Assembly (NCBI RefSeq): GCF_039521745.1
Contig: NZ_BAAACT010000190.1
Source of the DNA: Faecalicatena contorta
GTDB taxonomy: Bacteria; Bacillota; Clostridia; Lachnospirales; Lachnospiraceae
Reading direction: 5' to 3' (one strand)
DNA: 64,000 nt
Shown: positions 51,430-60,277 of the stretch, one piece after another
How the letters are laid out: the number at the start of each line of letters is the position of its first letter
Numbering within the stretch: position 1 is the stretch's first letter
Notes under the pieces: model-generated
Database searches by the model: none
What the model saw: the letters and a program-made list of their open reading frames with translations, nothing else
Told to the model about the DNA's origin: nothing
Translations under genes and position numbers: made by a program

Positions 51430-51645
51430 ATGATGGAAAATATTACTGTTGGCAGGACTGATACGCTGGTAGACATCCGGGATGTTACCGTAGATAAGGA
51501 GCTTTCCCGCGAGGAACGTATCGCTGAATTTGTGCGCCAGATCAAAAACCCTTACCGCTTTAAGTGCGGACGCTTTACTGTCCGGGCCAGCTTTGCCGCA
51601 GACGGGGCCACCCTGGAGGAATGTATCAAGGGTATTTTGCGGTGA
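51430..51645 (+). CDS. DUF6870-like small protein of the element
   Basis: A 71-residue protein (VDIRDVTVDKELSREERIAE, then IKNPYRFKCGRFTVRASF). The pattern matches small proteins that lie just upstream of recombinase genes in clostridial elements. It is acidic at the N-terminus and has a basic core. An AAGGAG site precedes the ATG. A role as an excision helper is possible but unproven. Confidence 0.75.
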   Translation: MMENITVGRTDTLVDIRDVTVDKELSREERIAEFVRQIKNPYRFKCGRFTVRASFAADGATLEECIKGILR

Positions 51646-51783
51646 AGCGAAAAATTTTCAGAAAGAGGCTGACTTTCCCGTAAAAGCGTGGTAGAATAAG
51701 AATCGGAAAAGGAATTGAATACGGCATAACCACACTTCTTGAATTGCGGGGATTTTTCTGCGCAACGAAAGGAGTGTTTTTTT

Positions 51784-53412
51784 ATGCAGGTTTATAAAGC
51801 CATTAAGTACATCCGTCTTTCTTATACGGATGACAAGTCGGTGGAAAGTGACAGCGTTGCCAATCAGCGTCGGCTTATTGATGATTTCATTGCCCGCCAC
51901 CCGGAGATCGAGGTTGTGGCAGAAAAGATTGACGACGGTTACAGCGGAGTCCTCTTTGACCGTCCGGCATTTCAGGAAATGATGCGGATGATCGAACAGG
52001 GCGAGGTTAACTGTGTCATTGTGAAAGACCTCTCCCGCCTGGGGCGTGAGTACATAGAGACGGGCCGTTATATGCGCCGGGTATTTCCAGCCTACGGCGT
52101 CCGCTTTATTGCCATCAATGACAATGTAGACACGGAAAATGACGCTGCCGACGATCTTACCGTATCAGTAAAAAATATTATGAACGAGGCATACTGCCGG
52201 GATATTTCCATAAAGACCCGGACTGCCCTGGATGTGAAACGGCGCAGCGGTGATTTCGTTGGAGCTTTTACCATTTACGGATATGTAAAAACAGGCGATA
52301 AGCATAAAAGCCTGGAAGTTGATGAGTATGCGGCGGGCGTGGTACGGGATATTTTCAGAAAGCGCCTGGAAGGGTTCAGCGCCTCCCATATTGCTGATGA
52401 ACTGAACCGTATGGGTATTCTCTCTCCGCTGGCTTATAAGAGGAATCACGGGATGCCCCACGCCAAAGGCGGCTATACGGACCGCAAGGATTGTAAATGG
52501 TCTGCCACTACCATTATCCGCATTTTGCAGGATGAAACCTACACCGGGACACTGGTACAGGGAAAGCAGACGACGCCCCACTTCAAGCTGAAAGAGCGTG
52601 AGGATAAGCCTTCTTCCGAATGGATTCGTGTCGAGGGCACCCATGAGGCGATTATCCAGAAACATGATTTTGACCTGGTTCAGCGCCTTCGCCGGATCGA
52701 CACCCGGACCTCTCCTAAATCGGATAAGGTATACCTGTTCTCCGGTATTTTAATCTGCGGGTGCTGCGGCTGCCGTATGACCCGCAAGACGAACCGCTAT
52801 AAAGACAAGGAATACCACTACTACTATTGCCCTACGGGTAAAAAGAATGGCTGCACTTCCTCTGTGATGCTGAAAGAAGCCGACCTGATCGAGTGTGTGC
52901 AGGACAGCTTAAAGGGCCATATTGAAAATGTGGCTTCCCTGGATGCGCTGCTGTCCAGTATCAGCCAGGAACGGATCAACCGGGAGCTGGCCCAGGAATA
53001 TGCCGGGCAGATCAGGGCCAATGAAAAGCAGTTGGCACAGATTGAGGGGTTCAAAACGAAGCTCTATGAAAACCTGGTGAGCGGGATTCTTACCAAAGAA
53101 GAATATCTGTCCTATAAGCGCAAATACAATGCGGACATTGAATTGCTGCAAAAGGCGGTTGCGGAATGGGAGGAACGGCTGACGGATGTATTGGAAAACC
53201 GCAGCGAACGGAACCGCTGGATCAACCATTTCATGCAGTTTTCCACGATGGAGGAAATTGACCGCCGCGCAGTCATGCAGCTTATCCGAAGTATTCGCGT
53301 AATCAGCAAGGACGAGCTGCATATTGAATTTAATTATCAGGACGAATACAAAAAAGCGGCTGCCCTGGCAGAGCAGATCACCGAACAGGCCGAGGAAAGG
53401 AAGGTGGGTTAA
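51784..53412 (+). CDS. Large serine recombinase 1
   Basis: A 542-residue recombinase from the ATG at 51784 after AAAGGAG. The catalytic resolvase domain starts KAIKYIRLSYTDD with the nucleophilic serine in IRLS. VIVKDLSRLGRE follows near residue 80. The recombinase domain (about 160-300) is followed by a zinc ribbon with ICGCCGCRMTRK and a coiled coil. It cuts and joins att sites in element integration and excision. Its stop is followed immediately by the ATG of recombinase 2. Confidence 0.93.
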   Translation: MQVYKAIKYIRLSYTDDKSVESDSVANQRRLIDDFIARHPEIEVVAEKIDDGYSGVLFDRPAFQEMMRMIEQGEVNCVIVKDLSRLGREYIETGRYMRRVFPAYGVRFIAINDNVDTENDAADDLTVSVKNIMNEAYCRDISIKTRTALDVKRRSGDFVGAFTIYGYVKTGDKHKSLEVDEYAAGVVRDIFRKRLEGFSASHIADELNRMGILSPLAYKRNHGMPHAKGGYTDRKDCKWSATTIIRILQDETYTGTLVQGKQTTPHFKLKEREDKPSSEWIRVEGTHEAIIQKHDFDLVQRLRRIDTRTSPKSDKVYLFSGILICGCCGCRMTRKTNRYKDKEYHYYYCPTGKKNGCTSSVMLKEADLIECVQDSLKGHIENVASLDALLSSISQERINRELAQEYAGQIRANEKQLAQIEGFKTKLYENLVSGILTKEEYLSYKRKYNADIELLQKAVAEWEERLTDVLENRSERNRWINHFMQFSTMEEIDRRAVMQLIRSIRVISKDELHIEFNYQDEYKKAAALAEQITEQAEERKVG

Positions 53413-55065
53413 ATGGCAAGAAAGAGCAGAAAAGAAACGGCTATCCCGGTTGAGTCGGCGCCATCTTTATATGTGCATACGGCGCTTTATATCCGGCTCT
53501 CCGTGGAGGATAACAAGAAACGGGGCTGTTCAGTGGAAAACCAAAAGCTGGTCCTGAATGATTTTCTCGCGGATAAACCGGATTTTGTCGTCTATGATAC
53601 CTATATCGACAACGGCATGACGGGTACGAACTTCCACCGTCCGGGTTTTCAGCAGATGCTTTCGGATATTGAGGCAGGCTATATCAACTGCGTGATCGTC
53701 AAGGACCTCTCCCGCCTGGGGCGTAATTCCATTGACACCGGCTATTATATCGAGCAGTATTTTTACACGCACAATGTCCGTTTTATTGCGGTTACAGACC
53801 AATTTGATACGGCAGACCCCGGAAACCTTCACGGGGGCATTATGCTTCCGCTGAAAAACATGATAAATGAAGCCTATTCGCTGGATATTAGCCGGAAGAT
53901 CAAGGCCCAGGCAAGGCAGGCCATGAAAGACGGCGATTACATCGGCGCACGGGCGCCATACGGTTACCGGAAAGACCCGGATAACTGTCACAAGCTGCTG
54001 ATTGACGAGGCTGCCGCTCCTGTTGTACAGCAGATTTTCCAGTGGGCTTATAATCATGTGGCGTTAAACCGTATTGTGCGTAATCTGAATGAAATGGGGA
54101 TTCCTGCCCCAAGCCATTACAAAAAGGCTACCGGCGAAATTACCAGCCCTGGGCTGATCGGGAGTGGGAAATGGCAGACCCGTACTGTAATGAAGATACT
54201 GGAAAGCGAGGTTTATACCGGCGATCTGGTGCAGGGCAGGACAAAGATTGTAGACCACCAGCAGGTACAGGCCGGGGACGATAACCTGATTATTGCAAGA
54301 CATACCCATGAGCCTATTATCAGCCATGCGGTTTTTGAGGCGGTACAGGACTACCGGAAACAGGTCTGCGAGCAAAGCAAGGCCGTGCCAAAGAAGCCTT
54401 ATACCCCCAACATTTTTAAGGGAAAGGTATTCTGTGCGGATTGCGGCAGGAGCCTCCACCGACAGCGGGCGGAGCGCAAAAAAGGGCCGGATATTTACTG
54501 GTTTCATTGCCATACCAACAGCCGGGTAGAAAAAGATAGCTGTAAGGGTGTGATGATACAGGAAACGGAGCTGATCGCTACGGTCACATCTGTTTTGGAG
54601 AAGGAGCTGACGGTTGCCCTGGGAATGTCCCTCCCCCTCTTTCAGTTGGAGGCAAGGCAGAAACAGGAAAAAGATAAGCTCAGGGTCCAGATGTCATCCA
54701 AGCGGCAGGAAATTGAAAAGAAACGCCGGCTGATCCGCAGCCTGTATGAGAACTTTGTGCAGGGCATTCTGACAAATGAGGAATACTTTGAACTGAAAGC
54801 GGATTATGAGGAATCCATCAATACGCTGTCCGGCGAGATCACAGAGCTTGAAAAGGATATGGACGCTCTTGACGGCCAGCTTGTCCGTTACCGGACTATG
54901 GAAAAGGATGCAAAATCACTGGCACAGGACCACATGCTTACGGCAGAACTGATTGACCGGCTGATCGAGCGGATCGAGATAGACCACAAACGGGATATTC
55001 ATGTGACCTTCCGCTTCAAGAGTGAATTTCAGGGAAAGGAAGTGGAGCCATGCGCAAATATGTGA
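53413..55065 (+). CDS. Large serine recombinase 2
   Basis: A 550-residue recombinase. It has an N-terminal extension of about 20 residues before HTALYIRLSVEDN (catalytic serine) and VIVKDLSRLGRNSIDTGYYI. The zinc ribbon is VFCADCGRSLHRQ, followed by a long coiled coil. It abuts recombinase 1 and overlaps recombinase 3 by 16 bases. The catalytic residues look intact. Such triplets act together in Tn1549-like and related elements; their division of labour is not fully known. Confidence 0.93.
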   Translation: MARKSRKETAIPVESAPSLYVHTALYIRLSVEDNKKRGCSVENQKLVLNDFLADKPDFVVYDTYIDNGMTGTNFHRPGFQQMLSDIEAGYINCVIVKDLSRLGRNSIDTGYYIEQYFYTHNVRFIAVTDQFDTADPGNLHGGIMLPLKNMINEAYSLDISRKIKAQARQAMKDGDYIGARAPYGYRKDPDNCHKLLIDEAAAPVVQQIFQWAYNHVALNRIVRNLNEMGIPAPSHYKKATGEITSPGLIGSGKWQTRTVMKILESEVYTGDLVQGRTKIVDHQQVQAGDDNLIIARHTHEPIISHAVFEAVQDYRKQVCEQSKAVPKKPYTPNIFKGKVFCADCGRSLHRQRAERKKGPDIYWFHCHTNSRVEKDSCKGVMIQETELIATVTSVLEKELTVALGMSLPLFQLEARQKQEKDKLRVQMSSKRQEIEKKRRLIRSLYENFVQGILTNEEYFELKADYEESINTLSGEITELEKDMDALDGQLVRYRTMEKDAKSLAQDHMLTAELIDRLIERIEIDHKRDIHVTFRFKSEFQGKEVEPCANM

Positions 55066-56591
55066 TTGCCCTTTATATACGGCTGTCCGTGGAGGATATT
55101 AAGACAGAAAGTTTGAGTATTCCGAACCAGCGCCTTATCCTGCGGGAAAAAGCAATGTCGCTGCCGGAATGGGATAACGGCGAGGTTTTGGAGTTTGTCG
55201 ATAACGGCCATACGGGTACGAATTTTGAACGTCCCGCAGTACAGGAGCTTTTGACGATGGTGCAGGCAGGAGGTATCGACTGCATCATTGTCAAAGACCT
55301 TTCCCGGTTTGGACGCAACAGCATTGAGACCGGTTATTTCATCGAGCGGGTGTTTCCGCTCTATCACACCCGGTTTATCTCTGTCAGCGACGATTTTGAC
55401 ACCGCCAATTTCAAAGGAGATACCGGAGGGATTGACGTTGCCTTTAAGTATCTTATCAGCGAGTGCTACAGCCGTGATATGTCCATGAAAACAAAAAGCG
55501 CCAAATATGCGAAGATGCGCCGGGGCGAGTACCAGAGCGTTATCTGTCCTTACGGCTACCGCAAAAGCGCAGACGGGCGCATGGAGCCGGACGAAAATGT
55601 TGCGGGAAATGTCCGTCTGATATTTGAATGGGCGGCTGAAGGCAATACCGCAGCAGAGATCACACGCAAGTTGTACGCCCTCCATATTCCCACGCCTGGG
55701 GAGTATCGGAGAGATAACGGAAAAGATCATTATAATGTGTCCAGGACACACGGCGTATGGAGCAGTTCAACAGTCCTGCGGATGCTGGAGGATCAGCGGT
55801 ATATCGGCACCTACATAATCGGCAAACGCAAGGTGCAGGAAATCGGCAGCCGCCGCACGAAGCTCAAAGATGAAAGCGAGTGGTTCAAAATTCCCGACCA
55901 TCACCCCGCGATTATCAGCAATGAGTTGTTTGAGCAGGCCAATACTTCTATCAAGCGTTTCTCCCTCCCGAATAAAAAAAGGCGTGACTATCTGCTCCGG
56001 GGAAAGGTGTTCTGCGGCTGCTGCGACCATGCCATGTCACTCAGAAATGGAGCATGGTTCTATTGCCGTCATTCCGAAGTGTCAGAAAATTTTCCCTGTC
56101 ATGGCGTGCGGGTAAAGATGGCTGATCTGGAGCAGGTTGTCTTTGAGACGATCCGGGCGCAGATGTGTCCGGCATTGGGAATCGACAGCAGTAAAGATAA
56201 GCTGGATTTACAGACTGTCCAGCAGGCCGAGCATGAAGATAAGCTGCGGGCTATACAGGACAGCAAACGGCAGCTTTATGAACAGTATGCGCTTGGCGAG
56301 ATCGATCTGGAAACCTACCGTTCACAGAAAGCGGTATATGATGCGGAACTGGTACAGGCCAAGAATGTCCATGCCGCTATCACAGCGCAGACGAAACAGA
56401 TACAGAGTGATTATGAGGCGAGGTTGAAACAGCGGGAAATTGTTCAGGAAGTAGGCAGCGCCGATGTCCTGACGCAACCGCTGATAGACCGGCTTATCAA
56501 TAAGGTATATGTTTTTCCTGGGGATCGGATTGAGATAGAATATGTTACGCAGGATTTTTTAGGAACGGTGAAATCTGAAAAGGAGGCATGA
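55050..56591 (+). CDS. Large serine recombinase 3
   Basis: A 513-residue recombinase, N-terminus RKYVIALYIRLSVEDIK with the catalytic serine in IRLS, then IIVKDLSRFGRNSIETGYFI. The zinc ribbon VFCGCCDHAMSLR is followed by a coiled coil (about 370-460). It is the last large gene of the element, 5' overlapped with recombinase 2 and 3' overlapping a small ORF start. It has the same order of domains as the other two but is only distantly similar. Confidence 0.93.
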   Translation: MRKYVIALYIRLSVEDIKTESLSIPNQRLILREKAMSLPEWDNGEVLEFVDNGHTGTNFERPAVQELLTMVQAGGIDCIIVKDLSRFGRNSIETGYFIERVFPLYHTRFISVSDDFDTANFKGDTGGIDVAFKYLISECYSRDMSMKTKSAKYAKMRRGEYQSVICPYGYRKSADGRMEPDENVAGNVRLIFEWAAEGNTAAEITRKLYALHIPTPGEYRRDNGKDHYNVSRTHGVWSSSTVLRMLEDQRYIGTYIIGKRKVQEIGSRRTKLKDESEWFKIPDHHPAIISNELFEQANTSIKRFSLPNKKRRDYLLRGKVFCGCCDHAMSLRNGAWFYCRHSEVSENFPCHGVRVKMADLEQVVFETIRAQMCPALGIDSSKDKLDLQTVQQAEHEDKLRAIQDSKRQLYEQYALGEIDLETYRSQKAVYDAELVQAKNVHAAITAQTKQIQSDYEARLKQREIVQEVGSADVLTQPLIDRLINKVYVFPGDRIEIEYVTQDFLGTVKSEKEA

Positions 56592-56594
56592 GCC

Positions 56595-56663
56595 ATGAAT
56601 ACCGTATGGAACAGCTACGGGCAGCTATTGCGGCTGCCCGAAAAAACTTCAAAAAAGATGTAA
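56595..56663 (+). CDS. Small terminal ORF of the element
   Basis: AGGAGG at 56581-56586 gives ideal spacing to the ATG at 56595, encoding 22 residues (MNTVWNSYGQLLRLPEKTSK and two more). Its TAA at 56661 is close to the element end, so the natural reading frame may end here or be cut short by insertion into asrC. An ATG at 56588 in another frame is too close to the site. Confidence 0.4.
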   Translation: MNTVWNSYGQLLRLPEKTSKKM

Positions 56664-57196
56664 ATTTTTTTGTCGTGGGCTTGACATACGGGTGCCTTAT
56701 TACAGTCATTCGGGCATCCCGCAATATTAATCTTAATGTGATAATGGCTAGGGAATATAATGGGCTCTATCTTCCTCGCCAGTTCATATGTATTGCAGTT
56801 TCCACAGATACAATGGTAATTTCCGATACATGCCGTAATATTCCGTGCACCGATTGTCGGGTATCCGCTCTTTGGATCCCATTCCTGAGGCTCATGCGAT
56901 ACTGTGTCCATATCTACCTGGCAAAGCTTTGCATCCACCTCTTTGATATAGTCTTCCAAATAAGCATTCACGGCCGGAACATTCTCATAGGGAATGCCGG
57001 TTATGTCAAACGTCTGCCTCGTTCCAAAGTGAAAGTTCCCATCGCCCCAAGTCTTCGCAATATGCTCAATCACTGAAAGGTAGGAGGAATCAATAAAACC
57101 TCCCGGAACCCTCATCTGCAGCATAAACTGTCCGGGGACTTTGGACTGGCGAAAGCAGTTAATCCGCAGTTTTTTAATATTAATATCCTGATTCAT
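56615..57196 (-). pseudogene. asrC: Anaerobic sulfite reductase subunit C, truncated by the element
   Basis: AsrC is the siroheme/4Fe-4S catalytic subunit that reduces sulfite to sulfide. About 165 residues remain. They begin MNQDINIKKLRINCF and include FGTRQTFDITGI, CIGNYHCICGNC and IAGCPNDCNKA. After this point the family would continue with a ferredoxin-like domain and C-terminal siroheme region, but the frame runs into element DNA and stops at 56615. Loss of more than a third of the protein should inactivate it. It marks the right junction (56661-56693). Confidence 0.88.
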
Positions 57197-57214
57197 ACCA
57201 GTTACACTCCTTTC

Positions 57215-58006
57215 TCAATCCACCAAGTCACGGGCTGCCGTATAGGGAAAAACAGGTCCGTCTGTACAGACATAGACCTCATCAATCCTGCAGTGCCCGC
57301 ATTTTCCTATGGCACATGACATCTTCCGCTCAAAACTCATCCAGACCTTCTCCGGGTCTACGTCGTATTTCATGAGTTCAAGCCCGGTGAATTTCATCAT
57401 CGGAGGGGGACCTACTACAACCACTGCATAGTTTCCCTGAAATTCGTCGAATGGGATCTCTTTTACAAATTCTGTTACAAAGCCGGTTCTCCATCCTTCC
57501 TTCCTATCGGTATCCAGCGCATAGGTCGTAACAAACTGCTCCTCCCACTTCGCCAGATCCCCGCTGAAAATGATTCCTTCCTCATTCTTAAAGCCAGAAA
57601 TAAGATGCACGCTCTTAACGTATTCCGGCTTCTCTGCAAAACTGCGGAGCATAGAACGCACTGGTGCTAAGCCCGTTCCCCCAGTAATAACGACTATATG
57701 TTTCCCGGCAAATTCATCGACAGGCCATCCTTTGCCATAAGGTCCGCGTAAGAACAGTACATCTCCCGGCTCCTTTGAAAAAATACAGTCTGTCACTTTC
57801 CCCACTGAACGTATCGTAAACTCCAGCCATCCCTCTCCCTGTGCCGAAACTGAGATCGGAGCCTCACCAATCTTTGGGATAGACAACTGCATAAACTGAC
57901 CATGAGCCGGACAGACATCAGAAGCGACTCTGAAGGTCCACTCATGCTCACTTTCCTTGTGCACATCCATAATTGTACACGGTTTTGGCATAACAGGATT
58001 CATCAT
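57215..58006 (-). CDS. asrB: Anaerobic sulfite reductase subunit B
   Basis: A 263-residue flavin/NAD(P)H oxidoreductase subunit. A ferredoxin reductase-like beta barrel (residues 10-95) is followed by a nucleotide-binding domain with VITGGTGLAPVRSM near residue 107. A C-terminal CAIGKCGHCRIDEVYVCTDG cluster resembles the DHOD-type 2Fe-2S motif. It passes electrons from NADH to AsrA and AsrC. It sits 13 bases after asrA and 18 before asrC. It is intact, but its catalytic partner is broken. Confidence 0.93.
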   Translation of the reverse strand: MMNPVMPKPCTIMDVHKESEHEWTFRVASDVCPAHGQFMQLSIPKIGEAPISVSAQGEGWLEFTIRSVGKVTDCIFSKEPGDVLFLRGPYGKGWPVDEFAGKHIVVITGGTGLAPVRSMLRSFAEKPEYVKSVHLISGFKNEEGIIFSGDLAKWEEQFVTTYALDTDRKEGWRTGFVTEFVKEIPFDEFQGNYAVVVVGPPPMMKFTGLELMKYDVDPEKVWMSFERKMSCAIGKCGHCRIDEVYVCTDGPVFPYTAARDLVD

Positions 58007-58019
58007 AACAGTCCCTCCT

Positions 58020-59054
58020 TTACTGTTCCATGCCGGCTTTTATCTCCTCAACCGCACGATTCATTTTGTTAACAGTTGCACTAATCGATATCATTTCCGG
58101 ACAACGGTGCGTACAGCGGCCGCAGCCCACACACATATGGGAATCCCCAAACCGCGCCTTATAATCATAAAATTTATGTAAGACCTTGAAACGCATTCTG
58201 TCCGCCGCAGTACTGCGCATTTCTTTCTGTCCAGCCATCTGGTCGAACCCTTCCACCTGACAGGATGCAGTTACTCTGCGTCGCTCTCCCACTTCCGGAT
58301 TGTCCCCATAGAGAATATCCCGTGTCGTAAAGCAGGTACAAGTAGAACATGCCACTGTACAGCTGCCGCAGGATGTGCATCTTCCATCGAATTCCTTCCA
58401 CATCGGGTGTTTCTTAAGCGCCTTACGTACCTCTTTATCCGACAGATCCGGAATCTTGACCTTCAGCTCATTCTCCTCTACGAACACCGGTGTATACCTG
58501 GTATCAGGCATCCCTTTAAAATAAGGCTGAAAACTCTCATCTGTCACATGAACCTTCAACTCTTCTTTTGAAAATTTAAGAGCCAGTGAGTAGTCATCCG
58601 TCCGGTTCGTTCCCATTGAAACACAGAAACATGTATCGTCTCCTCCATTACACTCCATCATGGCGAACTTAACCTGCTCTCTGACACGCTGATAATAGAA
58701 ATCCTCATACCCTCCGTTACCAGCAAATATCTTTGCCTGAATGTGCTGTGCATTGATATCGCAGGGACGGGCAAGTATCAGAATTGGTTTTTTAGGTCCT
58801 TTACTCTCACGGTACTCATCTTCCGTAAAATAAAGAATTGTCTCCTGGATTGGATTGATAACCTCCTTTGCAGGATAATCTGACTTTGCATCCCATACAA
58901 TCTCGCTGAAATAATCCACCTGGTCATAACGGATAATGTCGGTATCCGAAAAACGCCCTTCTTTTTGGAAACGCTTCGGGGCATAAACGCAGTAGTCCTT
59001 TTTGAGTGCGCACAGAACCTCATCGGCCTGAGCGGTATTAAGTACATAATCCAT
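58020..59054 (-). CDS. asrA: Anaerobic sulfite reductase subunit A
   Basis: A 344-residue electron-transfer subunit with two 4Fe-4S ferredoxin clusters near its C-terminus: CTSCGSCTVACSTCTC around residue 226 and CVGCGRCTHRCPEM around 306. The N-terminal part shares the AsrA/HybB-like cysteine-free domain with RPCDINAQHIQAKIF. The ATG at 59054 follows AAAGGAGG. It is the first gene of asrABC and intact. Confidence 0.94.
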   Translation of the reverse strand: MDYVLNTAQADEVLCALKKDYCVYAPKRFQKEGRFSDTDIIRYDQVDYFSEIVWDAKSDYPAKEVINPIQETILYFTEDEYRESKGPKKPILILARPCDINAQHIQAKIFAGNGGYEDFYYQRVREQVKFAMMECNGGDDTCFCVSMGTNRTDDYSLALKFSKEELKVHVTDESFQPYFKGMPDTRYTPVFVEENELKVKIPDLSDKEVRKALKKHPMWKEFDGRCTSCGSCTVACSTCTCFTTRDILYGDNPEVGERRRVTASCQVEGFDQMAGQKEMRSTAADRMRFKVLHKFYDYKARFGDSHMCVGCGRCTHRCPEMISISATVNKMNRAVEEIKAGMEQ

Positions 59055-59260
59055 TCTGAAAACCTCCTTTTCATTGTTGTCCCAGAGTTCCCATTTAGAC
59101 TTGCCTGAACTGTTTTGTTCTAGAAATTTTACTGTTTGGTCTGATCAGTAGCTCCGGTATCACATTCCTATTTATTTTACCATTAATTTACTATAACAAA
59201 AAATTATTTATTATTATTATATAATAAAATATAATTATCATTACTATTTTTCTCTCCGCA
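59055..59260. other. AT-rich leader upstream of asrA
   Basis: About 200 bases. The part 59160-59250 is almost pure A and T, with runs of ATT repeats. It must contain the minus-strand asr promoter, but no convincing box pair was found. Confidence 0.4.
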
Positions 59261-59261
59261 G

Positions 59262-59430
59262 GTAAACACCAACCGTTACTATGCACGGCCAATAAGCCGT
59301 GCATAGTAACAGCATCTGGCTCATTTAAAGTCGCCAGCGGCGAGAAGCCAGATGCCCGCCCCATCACTTTAGTGGCCCGGATGCCGTGCAGTGTGGTGCA
59401 CGGCCCCGTAAATAGTAAACACCAACCTTC
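59262..59430. repeat. Multi-hairpin repeat flanked by GTAAACACCAACC
   Basis: Three stems in a row: GTTACTATGCACGGC (59275-59289) with its perfect inverse at 59296-59310; GCATCTGGCT (59312) with AGCCAGATGC (59346-59355) enclosing TCGCC/GGCGA; and GCCGTGCA (59383) with TGCACGGC (59397-59404). Both edges carry GTAAACACCAACC (59262, 59419). A weaker relative of the first hairpin is at 20763-20796. It looks like a dispersed structured intergenic repeat. Confidence 0.8.
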
Positions 59431-59442
59431 CCTCACAAAGAC

Positions 59443-59470
59443 TTGACATCTCTGTCCTATGATTTATAAT
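59443..59470 (+). promoter_or_regulatory. Promoter of the GntR-family gene
   Basis: TTGACA (59443) and TATAAT (59465) with a 16-base spacer, 48 bases before the start codon. Confidence 0.85.
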
Positions 59471-59479
59471 AAAGCTAGA

Positions 59480-59489
59480 TGTTTAAACA
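59480..59489. promoter_or_regulatory. Possible autoregulatory operator
   Basis: TGTTTAAACA is a perfect 10-base palindrome just downstream of the -10 box, placed where a GntR/TreR protein would block its own transcription. Confidence 0.4.
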
Positions 59490-59517
59490 AGTATGCTAAT
59501 ATAAAGGAAAATATACC

Positions 59518-60240
59518 ATGCCAAAAGCAAAATTTGAATCGATTTACAAGGATCTGAAACAAAAAATAGAAAGCGGTGAGTACCCTTATCAGGATCTGCT
59601 GCCCTCGGAAAATACAATGGTAAACATATACAGCAGTTCCCGGAACACAATCCGGCGTGCCGTCCTGGAACTGGCTGAACAGGGCTATGTACAGTCCCTG
59701 CACGGGAAAGGAGTCCGCGTAATCTATCAGCCGATCGATCAGGCTGATTTTACACTTGGCGGAATCGAAAGTTTTAAGGAATCCGCAGAGAGAAACCACC
59801 GGAAGACTTCCACGAAGGTCATTCAGTTCACGGAAATTACGGCTGATGCACGGGTGTCAGCAAACACAGGCTTTGCGCCGGGCAGCGAGCTGTATTACAT
59901 TCAGCGGGTCCGGTATCTGGAGGACAAGGCGCTGATCCTGGATATCAATATGTTTCTCAAATCCCTTGTGCCTGGGCTTACAAAAGATATCGCCGAAAAA
60001 TCCATTTATGAATATATCGAAAACGAAGTGGGAATGGCTATTGTAACCAGTAAGAGAAAGATGACCGTGGAACGTGCCACTGAAATTGACGAAAAGTATC
60101 TGGAACTGAACGATTATAACTGCCTTGCAGTCATCAGCGGCCAGACATTTAATTCTGACGGAATCATGTTTGAGTTTACCCAGTCCAGGCACCGCCCCGA
60201 TTATTTCTGCTTCCAGGATACTGCCACCAGAAAGCGGTAG
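59518..60240 (+). CDS. treR: GntR-family regulator of the TreR type
   Basis: A 240-residue regulator. The winged helix (residues 1-70; SENTMVNIYSSSRNTIRRAV) is followed by a UTRA ligand domain with YIQRVRYLEDKALILDINMF. The sequence QPIDQADFTLGGIESFKES just after the DNA-binding part is as in trehalose operon repressors, which sense trehalose 6-phosphate. No trehalose PTS or phosphotrehalase gene is adjacent, so the gene is an orphan and the name is provisional. Confidence 0.75.
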   Translation: MPKAKFESIYKDLKQKIESGEYPYQDLLPSENTMVNIYSSSRNTIRRAVLELAEQGYVQSLHGKGVRVIYQPIDQADFTLGGIESFKESAERNHRKTSTKVIQFTEITADARVSANTGFAPGSELYYIQRVRYLEDKALILDINMFLKSLVPGLTKDIAEKSIYEYIENEVGMAIVTSKRKMTVERATEIDEKYLELNDYNCLAVISGQTFNSDGIMFEFTQSRHRPDYFCFQDTATRKR

Positions 60241-60277
60241 CTAGTACATCGTATCACATCTGAAAGGAGTTTTAGAC

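Larger units (their letters stand above)
28551..56690. mobile_element. Right part of an integrative conjugative element (Tn1549/clostridial CTn-like), left end deleted
   Basis: All genes run on the plus strand in an order typical of clostridial conjugative transposons: topB, Cys-rich VLP protein, accessory ORFs, MobC, CD1845-type protein, DUF3849, relaxase, cargo, winged-helix and sigma-like regulators, DUF6870 protein, and three large serine recombinases at the right end. It begins inside topB. No coupling protein, VirB4, VirB6 or peptidoglycan hydrolase is present, so the transfer module and left end are lost. The right end lies between 56661 and about 56693, inside asrC. The exact terminus is not resolved. 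Confidence 0.9.

Noticed and set aside
28551..56690. Complete, transferable conjugative element
   Set aside because: No coupling protein, VirB4 or other secretion genes, topB is truncated and the left end is absent.
28476..57196. One gene split by the element (a fused asrC-ferredoxin)
   Set aside because: AsrC homologues contain a ferredoxin domain, but the left fragment ends with TAG right before the oxidoreductase alpha gene, as a separate delta subunit does. The element also starts inside topB, so two different genes and a deletion fit better.
59191..59436. Minus-strand open frame upstream of asrA
   Set aside because: It runs through the three-stem repeat and an AT tract. Its composition is explained by the repeat, and it lacks a ribosome site.
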